Shown: positions 35,237 to 42,729 of the stretch, in pieces
Layout of the letters: the number at the start of each line of letters is the position of its first letter
How positions within the stretch are numbered: the stretch's first letter is position 1
Origin: JAEUIT01 sp034439815
Lineage (GTDB): Bacteria; Planctomycetota; Phycisphaerae; Phycisphaerales; SM1A02
Length of the DNA stretch: 64,000 nucleotides
Assembly: GCA_034439815.1 (NCBI GenBank)
Contig: JAWXBD010000084.1
Span: 15,318 to 79,317 of the forward strand
Direction of reading: 5' to 3'
Made by a program: the position numbers and the translations under genes
Notes under the pieces: generated by a model
What the model was told of the DNA's origin: nothing
What the model saw: the letters and a program-made list of their open reading frames with translations, nothing else
Database searches by the model: none

Positions 35237-38200
35237 TTGCTTGGACACCTCGGACCACATGATTTGAGCTGCTCGATCGGGTTGCGCCGCCTCCGTCCGT
35301 CTCGCGCTCGTCGCGCGAATGCCCTTCGGAAGGATCTTCTGTGGATGGTCCATCCGCGGACCAGTTCTCGCCATCATGATCATGGTCCGGACCATCGTCT
35401 CCGCTATCGCCGCCATCGTCATCTTGCTCGGACGCATCGATCACGGCGGCACGAAGCGCCGTGCGGATGGATGCGGGGGTCAAGCGGTCATGGAATTGAA
35501 TCGAGAGCCATCCCTTCAGCGCATCGGGCGGATCCCCGAATAGCAGAAGCGACCGTCGATGTGCGTGATCGGGTCCGAGGAACTCTCGCGCGGCTTCCGG
35601 AGAAATCGTCGCGGCATCGGTCGCCCAGACGAGAGCTGCATCACTATCGAGCCCGTCGGAGGACACGGGGGCGCCTGCTTCGAGGCGCTCGACTTCGGCC
35701 CCCAGCGCGGTAGCGACAGATACCGCATAGTGAGCCAGACGAAGGTCCGAAAACGCGATCACCACTTTCACGGAGTGGACGGCGGGCGGCTCGAGACTCC
35801 GTTCACTCGTGCCCGCAGCGAGGAACGTGAGTGTGAAGGTCGCGCCGTGGTCCGGGACGGACTCGATCTCAATCGTTCCACGGCTCTGCTGCATGATGCT
35901 GTGGACGAGCGACAATCCGAGACCCGTCGAGAGAGAGCGCACCTTACTCGTAAAGAACGGCTCCAGGCAGCGCGCCTTGACTTCCGCCGTCATGCCCGAG
36001 CCGTTGTCAGTGACGCCGAGCCGCACCGTATTGGGCTCATGTCCGTGAACGGCCCAGAGACGAACCCTCCCGTCCGGTCGTCCCCGCACCGCATCGCCCG
36101 CATTCTGGACGAGATTGAACACCGCCTGCGTGAGTCGATGACGTGACACGTACAGCGGCGGCAATCCTGCTTCCAGTGTCCTCTCCAGCTCCACGCCCCG
36201 AGGCAGCGCATTCTTGAGGAAGGACTCGATGTCGCGCCACCATCCATCAAGCTCGGTCACTTCGGTCGCGCTGGTTTGATCTGGGTCGAGCGAGAGCAGT
36301 CGTAAGCCATCGGCAAGGCGCTGCAGATACTCCGCGCATTTGCCGATCGCCTGCACATCATCCTTGAGCGACGGCGGGATTCCCTTGATCTCCATCGACT
36401 CGATGCGCAGACGGACAGGCAGCAGGAGGTTTCCCATGTCATGGCCGAGGCCATCCGACAGCGTGCCAAGCGCCGCCATCCGTTCAGAGAACCGAAGCCT
36501 CTGATGCGTTTCTTCCAGCGCTGATGTGCGCGCAACGACGAGCTCTTCGAGTCGGCTTCGATAGCCGTCACTTTCCTGCTCGGCGCGCTTCCGGTCGGTC
36601 GCATCCTGGATGACCGCGACCACGCGCTTTCGTTGTCCTTCCGATGTAGCAACTACCGTCGCGGTCGTCATTCCCCAGACGGAGGTGCCGTCATCGTGGC
36701 GATACCGATGTTCGGCCCGATACTCTTCCGCGTTCCCGTCGACGAGACGACGAAACATCGACTCCGCGGCGGGACGTTCTTCCTCGTCGAGCACATCGAA
36801 GATCGTGATCGCGCCGAGTGCGGCGGCGGTGCGCCCGAGCATCTCCACGAGGCGACGATTGGCGCGCTCGATAGCACCGGTCTCGGGGTGGAGCTGCGCG
36901 ATGCCAACGCCGGCACTCTCAAAGCTTGCTCGGAGTTCCTCTCCATGCGTCCGTAGCGTCCGTTCGGCGTGCCGGAGCGGGGTGATGTCGACGAAGATGC
37001 CCACGCAGCCGCGCGGCTGTCCCGAGCCGCCCAGCAGCGGCGCCGCAAACTCGTACAGGGTCCGGACCGAGCCGTCTGCACGATGAAGTTCGACCTCGAT
37101 CGGACCGACCGCGCTCACTTCTTTCGAGGCGCGCTGCATTGGAAGCTCGTCGCCGCGCAGTTCGCGCCCTTCACACATGACCCGAAAGGGAAGTTCCGCG
37201 CCACCGCTCCCGGACAACGACGCATTGGTGCCCCGCGCGATACCGAGCATCGCCGCGCCCGCGGGGTTCATCGCAACATCGTTGCACTCCGCATCGAGCG
37301 CCACGGCGATCCCGATCGGAGCGGTGTCCAAAATGGCCTGCAGCTCTTCGACCCGCTGTGCGAGCCGTGTATTGAGCAGATCGATCTGGCGCTCCGCAGC
37401 GCGCCAGCGCATGAATTGACCGATCTCGAGACTCAATGACCGCAGCATCACGACGACTGCCGGATCCTCTTGAAAAGGTGCCGCCCGCCGAAACTCCATC
37501 ACTGCAACGGGCGCAGCTTCGTCCGGGCTGCCGACCGTCGAAGCGACGATTGGCACAGCGATCGCGGACCTGACTCCCGATGCAGTGTTCGGCGACAAGT
37601 CACTCGACGCGTCGTACGTGGGATGGCCCGTGCGCAGCGCGCGACTGACTGGATCGGATTCAGCGAAGCCGGAGGTTCGCGCTTCTGCTATGCGTGCGTC
37701 CAAAAACGTCCGCAGCGCGTTCGAGCGTGCGGTCGGCAGCACACCAATCAGAACGGACGATGATTCGAGCACGCGGCGACGTCCCGATTCGCGTTCCTCG
37801 CTCAACTGCCACATCACGGCGATCTCGGCACCGAGCTGCTCACCCAACGCGTGCATCACCCCTTCGACCGCGCGCGGCCCGGTACTCGCGCCCACCATGG
37901 TCTGAGCCACGGCCAGTTCGAGTATGCGGTGTTCATGAAGTGCCGCACTCCTCCCCCGTGCGCGCACCAGCTGATCGATCAATACCGAGACCACCACTCC
38001 TTGGACGACAAACAACCCCATGCGCACGAGGTGCTCGGTCCCTAGCGAGGACCATGCGAACTCGGGGGAAAAGAAGAGCTGCACGCCGATCACAGTGCAT
38101 GCCGTCGCGAGCACGCCCGGTCCCCATCCGCCGAACCACGCCGCAAGCGCAACAGCGAGCAGCGCGCTCAGGTAGGGGGCACGGCCGACTTCGACGATCG

Positions 38201-38303
38201 GGGCAAGCGCGCCGCGCAGAGCCAACATGATCACCGCGGCGACAAGAGCGACCGAGTACCGAGCAAGGAGAGAGTTCCGCAGCAGACCGAGGGCATTTGT
38301 CAT
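35193..38303 (-). CDS. membrane histidine kinase with GAF/PAS sensors and acidic tail
   Basis: 1036 residues from ATG 38303. Domains in order: a four-span DUF4118-like membrane region (about 10-115), a GAF-like region (about 140-300), two PAS/PAC units (about 325-580), and a dimerisation helix with the phospho-acceptor His in GLGHDMGNLLLPVRLRIESM (about 620). The ATPase follows, with LVQNAGDAV, DNGSGM and STGLGLSLVHSIM. After it comes a receiver-like segment (VIAFSDLRLAHYAVSVATAL) with no clear phospho-acceptor Asp box, then an Asp/Ser-rich acidic tail. Input signal unknown. It is flanked by two response regulators and sits in a stress-type locus. Confidence 0.9.
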   Translation of the reverse strand: MTNALGLLRNSLLARYSVALVAAVIMLALRGALAPIVEVGRAPYLSALLAVALAAWFGGWGPGVLATACTVIGVQLFFSPEFAWSSLGTEHLVRMGLFVVQGVVVSVLIDQLVRARGRSAALHEHRILELAVAQTMVGASTGPRAVEGVMHALGEQLGAEIAVMWQLSEERESGRRRVLESSSVLIGVLPTARSNALRTFLDARIAEARTSGFAESDPVSRALRTGHPTYDASSDLSPNTASGVRSAIAVPIVASTVGSPDEAAPVAVMEFRRAAPFQEDPAVVVMLRSLSLEIGQFMRWRAAERQIDLLNTRLAQRVEELQAILDTAPIGIAVALDAECNDVAMNPAGAAMLGIARGTNASLSGSGGAELPFRVMCEGRELRGDELPMQRASKEVSAVGPIEVELHRADGSVRTLYEFAAPLLGGSGQPRGCVGIFVDITPLRHAERTLRTHGEELRASFESAGVGIAQLHPETGAIERANRRLVEMLGRTAAALGAITIFDVLDEEERPAAESMFRRLVDGNAEEYRAEHRYRHDDGTSVWGMTTATVVATSEGQRKRVVAVIQDATDRKRAEQESDGYRSRLEELVVARTSALEETHQRLRFSERMAALGTLSDGLGHDMGNLLLPVRLRIESMEIKGIPPSLKDDVQAIGKCAEYLQRLADGLRLLSLDPDQTSATEVTELDGWWRDIESFLKNALPRGVELERTLEAGLPPLYVSRHRLTQAVFNLVQNAGDAVRGRPDGRVRLWAVHGHEPNTVRLGVTDNGSGMTAEVKARCLEPFFTSKVRSLSTGLGLSLVHSIMQQSRGTIEIESVPDHGATFTLTFLAAGTSERSLEPPAVHSVKVVIAFSDLRLAHYAVSVATALGAEVERLEAGAPVSSDGLDSDAALVWATDAATISPEAAREFLGPDHAHRRSLLLFGDPPDALKGWLSIQFHDRLTPASIRTALRAAVIDASEQDDDGGDSGDDGPDHDHDGENWSADGPSTEDPSEGHSRDERETDGGGATRSSSSNHVVRGVQANVGTDSGAYPSSMR

Positions 38304-38458
38304 GACGATTGCCAGGCAGATCGTGCGAGCATCACGCGATCCCTTGCGCCTTTCAGGAAGGCAACTGACGCTTGCGCCACTGCACGCGCGGATGTCCCCC
38401 CGCGACAATCATCCGCCGGCAATCACTTGCGCTAGGCATGAATCGCACCGCGGAACTG

Positions 38459-39133
38459 TCAGGCCTCCACAACCCCTTCGACGATGGCGAATCGGGTCAG
38501 TTCCGCCCGGTCATGAATGTCGAGCTTCTTCATGATCGACGTGTGCTGTGCGTCGATGGTCTTGAGACTGCGGCAGAACTCACGTGCAATCTGCGCCCGT
38601 GACATTCCACGTCCGACCAGGCGCAACACCTCCAGCTCTCGCGGCGAAAGCATGCTGAGGCGGCTTCGCCCCTTTTCGCTGCCCGAACCGCGCGTGACGC
38701 CCGCGCGACTGCCGTCGCGCAGCCGGCCCGCGACTTCATCGCTCAAGGCCAAGCGTCCGGACATCGCACGACGGATGCCCTCGAAGATTGCGACAGGCGT
38801 GTCCGACTTGCTGAAGTAGCCGGAGGCGCCGCGTTCGAGGGCGACGTCGATGTAACGATCGCGAACGTGTGCGGATAGAATCACCACTTCGACGTCAGGA
38901 AGCGCTCGCTTCAGATCGACGAGGCGCTCGAGCGGATCGGACCCCGGCATGCCGAGATCGAGCAGCACGACATCCGCGCGACACTCTTTCGCTTTCGTCA
39001 CGAGGTCATCAGCAGTGGGGAGACGACCAACGTACTCAAGGTCCGGCTCAAGCGACATGCGCGCTGCGAGCCCTTCAATGAGAAACTCGTGATCGTCGAC
39101 GCATAGAACACGGATTCGAGGAATGAGGCTCAT
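38459..39133 (-). CDS. NarL/LuxR-family response regulator
   Basis: 224 residues from ATG 39133. The receiver domain carries VLCVDDHEF, DVVLLDLGMPG (Asp near residue 56), ILSAHVRD and a GYFSKSD Lys loop. The C-terminal LuxR-type helix-turn-helix reads LSPRELEVLRLVGRGMSRAQIA with REFCRSLKTIDAQHTSIMKK. It activates or represses genes by DNA binding. It is divergent from the yqjD-like gene (158-bp gap) and upstream of the histidine kinase, so autoregulation and control of the neighbouring genes are plausible. Confidence 0.95.
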   Translation of the reverse strand: MSLIPRIRVLCVDDHEFLIEGLAARMSLEPDLEYVGRLPTADDLVTKAKECRADVVLLDLGMPGSDPLERLVDLKRALPDVEVVILSAHVRDRYIDVALERGASGYFSKSDTPVAIFEGIRRAMSGRLALSDEVAGRLRDGSRAGVTRGSGSEKGRSRLSMLSPRELEVLRLVGRGMSRAQIAREFCRSLKTIDAQHTSIMKKLDIHDRAELTRFAIVEGVVEA

Positions 39134-39291
39134 GCTCGCCAGTGTAATGGGCGTACATGCAAACACACGAAGGAAATGAGGTGAACTAGCGGTCTGCACG
39201 CGGGGGAAGGCGATTCGGGCGGTCGCCTGATCGCGAGCCTGGCCCGTTGTCATTAGTGTTTCGTCGTTCCAAACCAAAGGAGAAACTAGAA
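39134..39291. promoter_or_regulatory. divergent intergenic region between NarL-type regulator and yqjD-like gene
   Basis: This 158-bp gap must hold the promoters for the regulator (minus) and the yqjD/yqjE-like genes (plus). A hairpin aggcga-N9-tcgcct lies near 39209-39230. I could not assign a confident -35/-10 pair. Confidence 0.4.
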
Positions 39292-39552
39292 ATGACCAAA
39301 GCAGATCCTGTCGTCGACCTCGAAACATTGAAAGCTGATCTCACCGCGCTGCGCGACGACGTCGGCTCGCTCAGCAGTCAGTTTCTGAAGCAGGGATCCA
39401 AGACATTCCGCGCGGCACGTTCAGCCGTGGAGGACAAAGTCACGACTGCCACAGAGAGCGTTGAGGCTTTCGTCGAAGAGCGTCCCCTCACTACGGTGAT
39501 TATCGCCTTCGGCGCCGGCATGCTGGCAGCGACACTGCTGCGCCGCAGCTGA
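39292..39552 (+). CDS. DUF883 (YqjD/ElaB-like) membrane-anchored protein
   Basis: 86 residues from ATG 39292 with AAAGGAG upstream. Layout of the ElaB/YqjD/YgaM family: a coiled helical N-terminus (DLETLKADLTALRDDVGSLS and on through VEDKVTTATESVEAFVEE), then RPLTTVIIAFGAGMLAATLLRR, a C-terminal membrane anchor with arginines at the end. In E. coli such proteins are stationary-phase proteins bound to the inner membrane and associated with ribosomes. The gene is paired with a YqjE-like gene, as in the E. coli yqjCDE cluster. Confidence 0.88.
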   Translation: MTKADPVVDLETLKADLTALRDDVGSLSSQFLKQGSKTFRAARSAVEDKVTTATESVEAFVEERPLTTVIIAFGAGMLAATLLRRS

Positions 39553-39564
39553 TTGGGGATAGCT

Positions 39565-39612
39565 GGGCCCAACGTGTCCCGCAATTGGGCCCCCAAACTG
39601 GGGGCCCCCCAA
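39565..39612 (+). promoter_or_regulatory. overlapping alternative hairpins between yqjD- and yqjE-like genes
   Basis: Stem A pairs gggcccaa (39565-39572) with ttgggccc (39585-39592). Stem B pairs gggccccc (39587-39594) with gggggccc (39600-39607) around a 5-base loop and can extend with ttgg/ccaa. The two share bases 39587-39592 and exclude each other, as in attenuators. No T-run follows stem B. Confidence 0.5.
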
Positions 39613-39682
39613 CGGGCGGACCAAGTCGGGGGCCCGCACGAACCCGCAAAACACGAGCCCCAAAGGGGGGACGGAACCACTT

Positions 39683-39982
39683 ATGGCTTTCTTTGTCAAT
39701 CTTCTGCTGCGTGCCGCGAATCTCGTTGAGGCAGAAGGGCGCGTGGCGCGGCAAGCCATCGGCGAACTGATGACTGGCTGCGCGATGCTTGGGGCAGCGG
39801 CTGCCCTCGGCGCTTTAACGATCGCAGCGTTGGCCGCTGCCCTCTTCGCGGCACTTGCCGAAGTGATGTCCAGGGCCGCTGCGCTGGCGATTGTGGGCGG
39901 CCTGCTGGCCATCGCGACCGCAATCATTGCGATGATGGGTTTGCGGCTGGTGCAATCCCCCCGATGGCGGGGTCGACGGTGA
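39683..39982 (+). CDS. YqjE-like / phage-holin-superfamily (DUF1469) membrane protein
   Basis: 99 residues. A short amphipathic start (FFVNLLLRAANLVEAEGRVA) leads into two long Ala/Leu-rich membrane spans (about 30-58 and 63-88) and a basic end. This is the YqjE/DUF1469 layout, and the position right behind a YqjD-like gene supports it. Members have no known enzymatic role and are linked to membrane stress or stationary phase. Confidence 0.8.
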   Translation: MAFFVNLLLRAANLVEAEGRVARQAIGELMTGCAMLGAAAALGALTIAALAAALFAALAEVMSRAAALAIVGGLLAIATAIIAMMGLRLVQSPRWRGRR

Positions 39983-40028
39983 GTATCGGGCGCCGGGGTC
40001 GGAGCGGGGAAGTCCGCGAACTACTCCA

Positions 40029-41822
40029 ATGCTGACTCGACCTCGCTCCGACGCGGCGCGCCTCGTGCGCTTGCTGACGTTCGTCACAATCGTCGCGGTG
40101 CTCTATCTGGGGCGCGCAATTCTTATCCCGGTCGCGCTCTCGGTGCTCGTTGCGTTCATCCTTACGCCGGTGGTCAAGCAAATTCAACGCGGCCCGGTGC
40201 CACGATGGCTCGCGGTTACTGTGACCGTGGTCGCTTCGATCGGCATCGTCGCGTTCGTGGGCTGGATCGTCGCAGTTCAGACACTGGACTTGGCCGAGAA
40301 TCTGCCGCAGTACCGGGGGCAGATTCGGGAGAAGACGCAATCGCTGGTCGGCGATACGGACAGCTGGATGTTCCGGGCCCGACGCGGTCTCGCTGAAGTC
40401 CATGAGCAGGTCCGCGACGCAACCGCGACGCTCGGAGACCCGGCCGACGAGAAGCCGGCGATCGAGAGCGCGCCGTTTGTTGTGTCCGTCCCGCAGGACG
40501 AGTCCGGACCGATCAGCTCGCTCGTAGCAACGCTGCTGACCGTCGTGAACCCGCTTTTGGCCGCGGGCATCGTTCTGGTCTTCACGAGCTTCATTCTCGT
40601 GAAGAGCGAGGACCTGCGCGATCGGGCGCTGGCGCTCATGGGTGCCGATCAGCTGCGGGTATCGACGCAGGTGATGGACGACGCAGCCGAGAATTTGAGC
40701 CGGTTTCTGTTTGCGCAGCTGATCATCAACGCCGCTTTCGCGCTGCTCTTCGGAGTAGGGCTGTTCGTGATCGGTGTGCCAAATGCGTTCCTGTTCGGCG
40801 CGATGGCCATACCTCTTCGATTTGTGCCCATCGTCGGACCCTGGATTCTCGCGGCGCTGCCGGTACTGCTCGCACTCATCGTGCTCAAAGGCTGGTGGCC
40901 GCCGTTCGCAACGCTCGCGCTGTTCATGGTCTTGGAGCTGGCGACGCTGTACGTGGTTGAACCGTGGGCATATGGAAAGCGCACGGGTCTCTCAACTCCT
41001 GCCGTGCTTCTCGCGCTGGTCTTCTGGACGTGGCTCTGGGGCGGCGCCGGCCTCGTCCTTGCAATGCCGATCACGTTGTGCATCGCCGTCTTCGGGCGAC
41101 ATGTGCGGAGTCTTCCCTGGCTCTCGATCTTGCTCGACGACCTGCCGGCGCTGCCGCCGTCTTCACGGGTGTACCAGCGGCTGCTCGCCCTCGACATCGA
41201 TGAGGCGGTCGCTGTCGCGAAGACGGAGCAGGTCGCTCATGGCGTCGCGCACGCCTTCGATGAAGTCATCGTCCCCGCGCTCGCGATGATCGAACACGAC
41301 CGTCAAACTGAACTGGTGACGCCGGAGCAGACGCGATTCGCGATCGACGGCGTAGGAGAAATTGTCGCGGCGCTGATGGACTCCACTTCGGAGGTCATCG
41401 GGCCGCATCCCCACCCGGATTCGGCGCTCGCGCCACCGAAGATCCTCTGCGTCCCGGCGCGATCTGATGCAGACGGCATCAGCGCAAAGATGCTCGCGCA
41501 CGTCGTTCGCACGCGCGGCGGAACGGCGACCGCATTGCCGGCGAGCAGTTCATTGTCGGATCGACTGAGCAGCGTGCAGGAAAGCGACGCGGAAGTCGTC
41601 TGCGTGTGTGCGATGCCTCCCTGGGCAGAGTCGCACGCGAAATTCATGGCGCAGCGCATCGCGGGAGCCGTGCGAGGAAAACGCGTGATCCTTGGCATCT
41701 GGAGTACGCGTGTGTCTGACGCAGCGATGAAAGGGACGATCGCGACCGCACCGTCGCGCATCGCGACGACGCTTGATGCTGCGGCGAATGCCGCAATGGC
41801 GCCCGCTCCGCGCGCGTCGTGA
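40029..41822 (+). CDS. AI-2E/PerM-family permease with C-terminal cytosolic domain
   Basis: 597 residues. The first 350 form the AI-2E transporter (PerM/YdiK) domain: paired spans at the start (VAVLYLGRAILIPVALSVLV, AVTVTVVASIGIVAFVGW), a periplasmic-like helical section, and the C-terminal signature FIGVPNAFLFG-type loop with IPLRFVPIVGPWI and ALVFWTWLWGGAGLVLAMPI. Family members export small molecules or ions; AutoInducer-2 export is shown only for a few. From about 375 a soluble region follows. Its last part (KILCVPARSDADGISAKMLA, EVVCVCAMPP, VRGKRVILGIW) looks like a Rossmann/B12-binding-like fold without the cobalamin His. It lies in the stress-type locus. Confidence 0.88.
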   Translation: MLTRPRSDAARLVRLLTFVTIVAVLYLGRAILIPVALSVLVAFILTPVVKQIQRGPVPRWLAVTVTVVASIGIVAFVGWIVAVQTLDLAENLPQYRGQIREKTQSLVGDTDSWMFRARRGLAEVHEQVRDATATLGDPADEKPAIESAPFVVSVPQDESGPISSLVATLLTVVNPLLAAGIVLVFTSFILVKSEDLRDRALALMGADQLRVSTQVMDDAAENLSRFLFAQLIINAAFALLFGVGLFVIGVPNAFLFGAMAIPLRFVPIVGPWILAALPVLLALIVLKGWWPPFATLALFMVLELATLYVVEPWAYGKRTGLSTPAVLLALVFWTWLWGGAGLVLAMPITLCIAVFGRHVRSLPWLSILLDDLPALPPSSRVYQRLLALDIDEAVAVAKTEQVAHGVAHAFDEVIVPALAMIEHDRQTELVTPEQTRFAIDGVGEIVAALMDSTSEVIGPHPHPDSALAPPKILCVPARSDADGISAKMLAHVVRTRGGTATALPASSSLSDRLSSVQESDAEVVCVCAMPPWAESHAKFMAQRIAGAVRGKRVILGIWSTRVSDAAMKGTIATAPSRIATTLDAAANAAMAPAPRAS

Positions 41823-42040
41823 AACGCACTCCCGCGTCGCGCCGCTCTTCGGTTTGGGGCAACTGCCCGTGCGTCGCGCTGGCACGCATGAGCGATGCTC
41901 CGTACAACCGATGGGCAGAGGATCGCCCACGTTCTCGATCGCTCGAATTCAGAAAGCCCAGTCCGGATCAACTCGCCCGCTGACGCTTGAACTGAATTTG
42001 CATCGGTCATCACGACAGCACTCACTGGAGGCATTCATCC

Positions 42041-42610
42041 ATGAATTCTCGAAACCCTTCATCACCAAATACCCCCCCGCGTGACACGAATCCTGCGAAC
42101 CGCGATCCGCTCGACGGCAAGCCCGGCGCGCACCCCGTTGGCACCGGCGTAGGAGCGGTAGCGGGCGGTCTGACCGGCGCCGGGGTCGGCGTGGCTGTGG
42201 GCGGACCGATTGGCGGTGCGATCGGCGCGGCAGCAGGCGCGATCGCAGGTGGCTACGGCGGCAAGGCGGCCGCCGAAGAGATCGACCCGACCGCCGAGGA
42301 TGCGTACTGGCGCGAGACCTATCGCAGCCGCCCCTACTACGACCAGAACACGACGTACGACACGTTCGCCCCGGCGTATCGCCTGGGCTGGGAGTCGCGC
42401 ACGAAGAAGCCCGAGTGGAAGGACCGCGACTTTGATCACGTCGAGAACGACCTGCAATCGGAATGGTCGAAGATGAAATCGAGCACCTCGCTCTCCTGGG
42501 ACAAGGCGAAGCTTGCTGTTCGCGACGCGTGGGATCGCCTCTCGATGCAGCGTGCGGAAAATGAAGGCATGTCGACCGCGCGCACCGATCAGAATCGTCC
42601 CGGTCGCTGA
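42041..42610 (+). CDS. glycine-zipper protein with conserved polar C-terminus
   Basis: 189 residues from ATG 42041 with TGGAGG upstream. After a Pro/Asn-rich start comes a glycine-zipper segment (GTGVGAVAGGLTGAGVGVAV...) of about 45 residues that may insert into membranes or pack as helices. The rest is soluble: AAEEIDPTAEDAYWRETYRS, YDTFAPAYRLGWESR, and a final helix. Proteins of this layout are common in stress-response loci of soil and aquatic bacteria, but their function is not known. Confidence 0.8.
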   Translation: MNSRNPSSPNTPPRDTNPANRDPLDGKPGAHPVGTGVGAVAGGLTGAGVGVAVGGPIGGAIGAAAGAIAGGYGGKAAAEEIDPTAEDAYWRETYRSRPYYDQNTTYDTFAPAYRLGWESRTKKPEWKDRDFDHVENDLQSEWSKMKSSTSLSWDKAKLAVRDAWDRLSMQRAENEGMSTARTDQNRPGR

Positions 42611-42660
42611 TATCTCTCGTCATTGTTCCTCGCAGAATCCGCCTCTCATCTGCGAGATAA

Positions 42661-42700
42661 ACAGCGGGCTGGCGCGCTGCGCCGGCCCGCTGTACTTTTT
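42661..42700 (+). terminator. rho-independent terminator
   Basis: A 15-bp stem (42661-42675 with 42679-42693, one G-U type pair) with a 3-base loop is followed by ACTTTTTG. It ends the glycine-zipper transcript 50 bases after the stop. A second hairpin, ctcgcaga / tctgcgag (42629-42636 with 42649-42656), lies just upstream. Confidence 0.88.
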
Positions 42701-42729
42701 GACGCCTCGAGCGCTGGGATGCGCGACGC

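Noticed and set aside
33417..42040. shared ECF-type promoter (GGAAC...CGTT) upstream of stress genes
   Set aside because: Searching by eye found only partial matches with wrong spacing (for example near 33320); not supportable.
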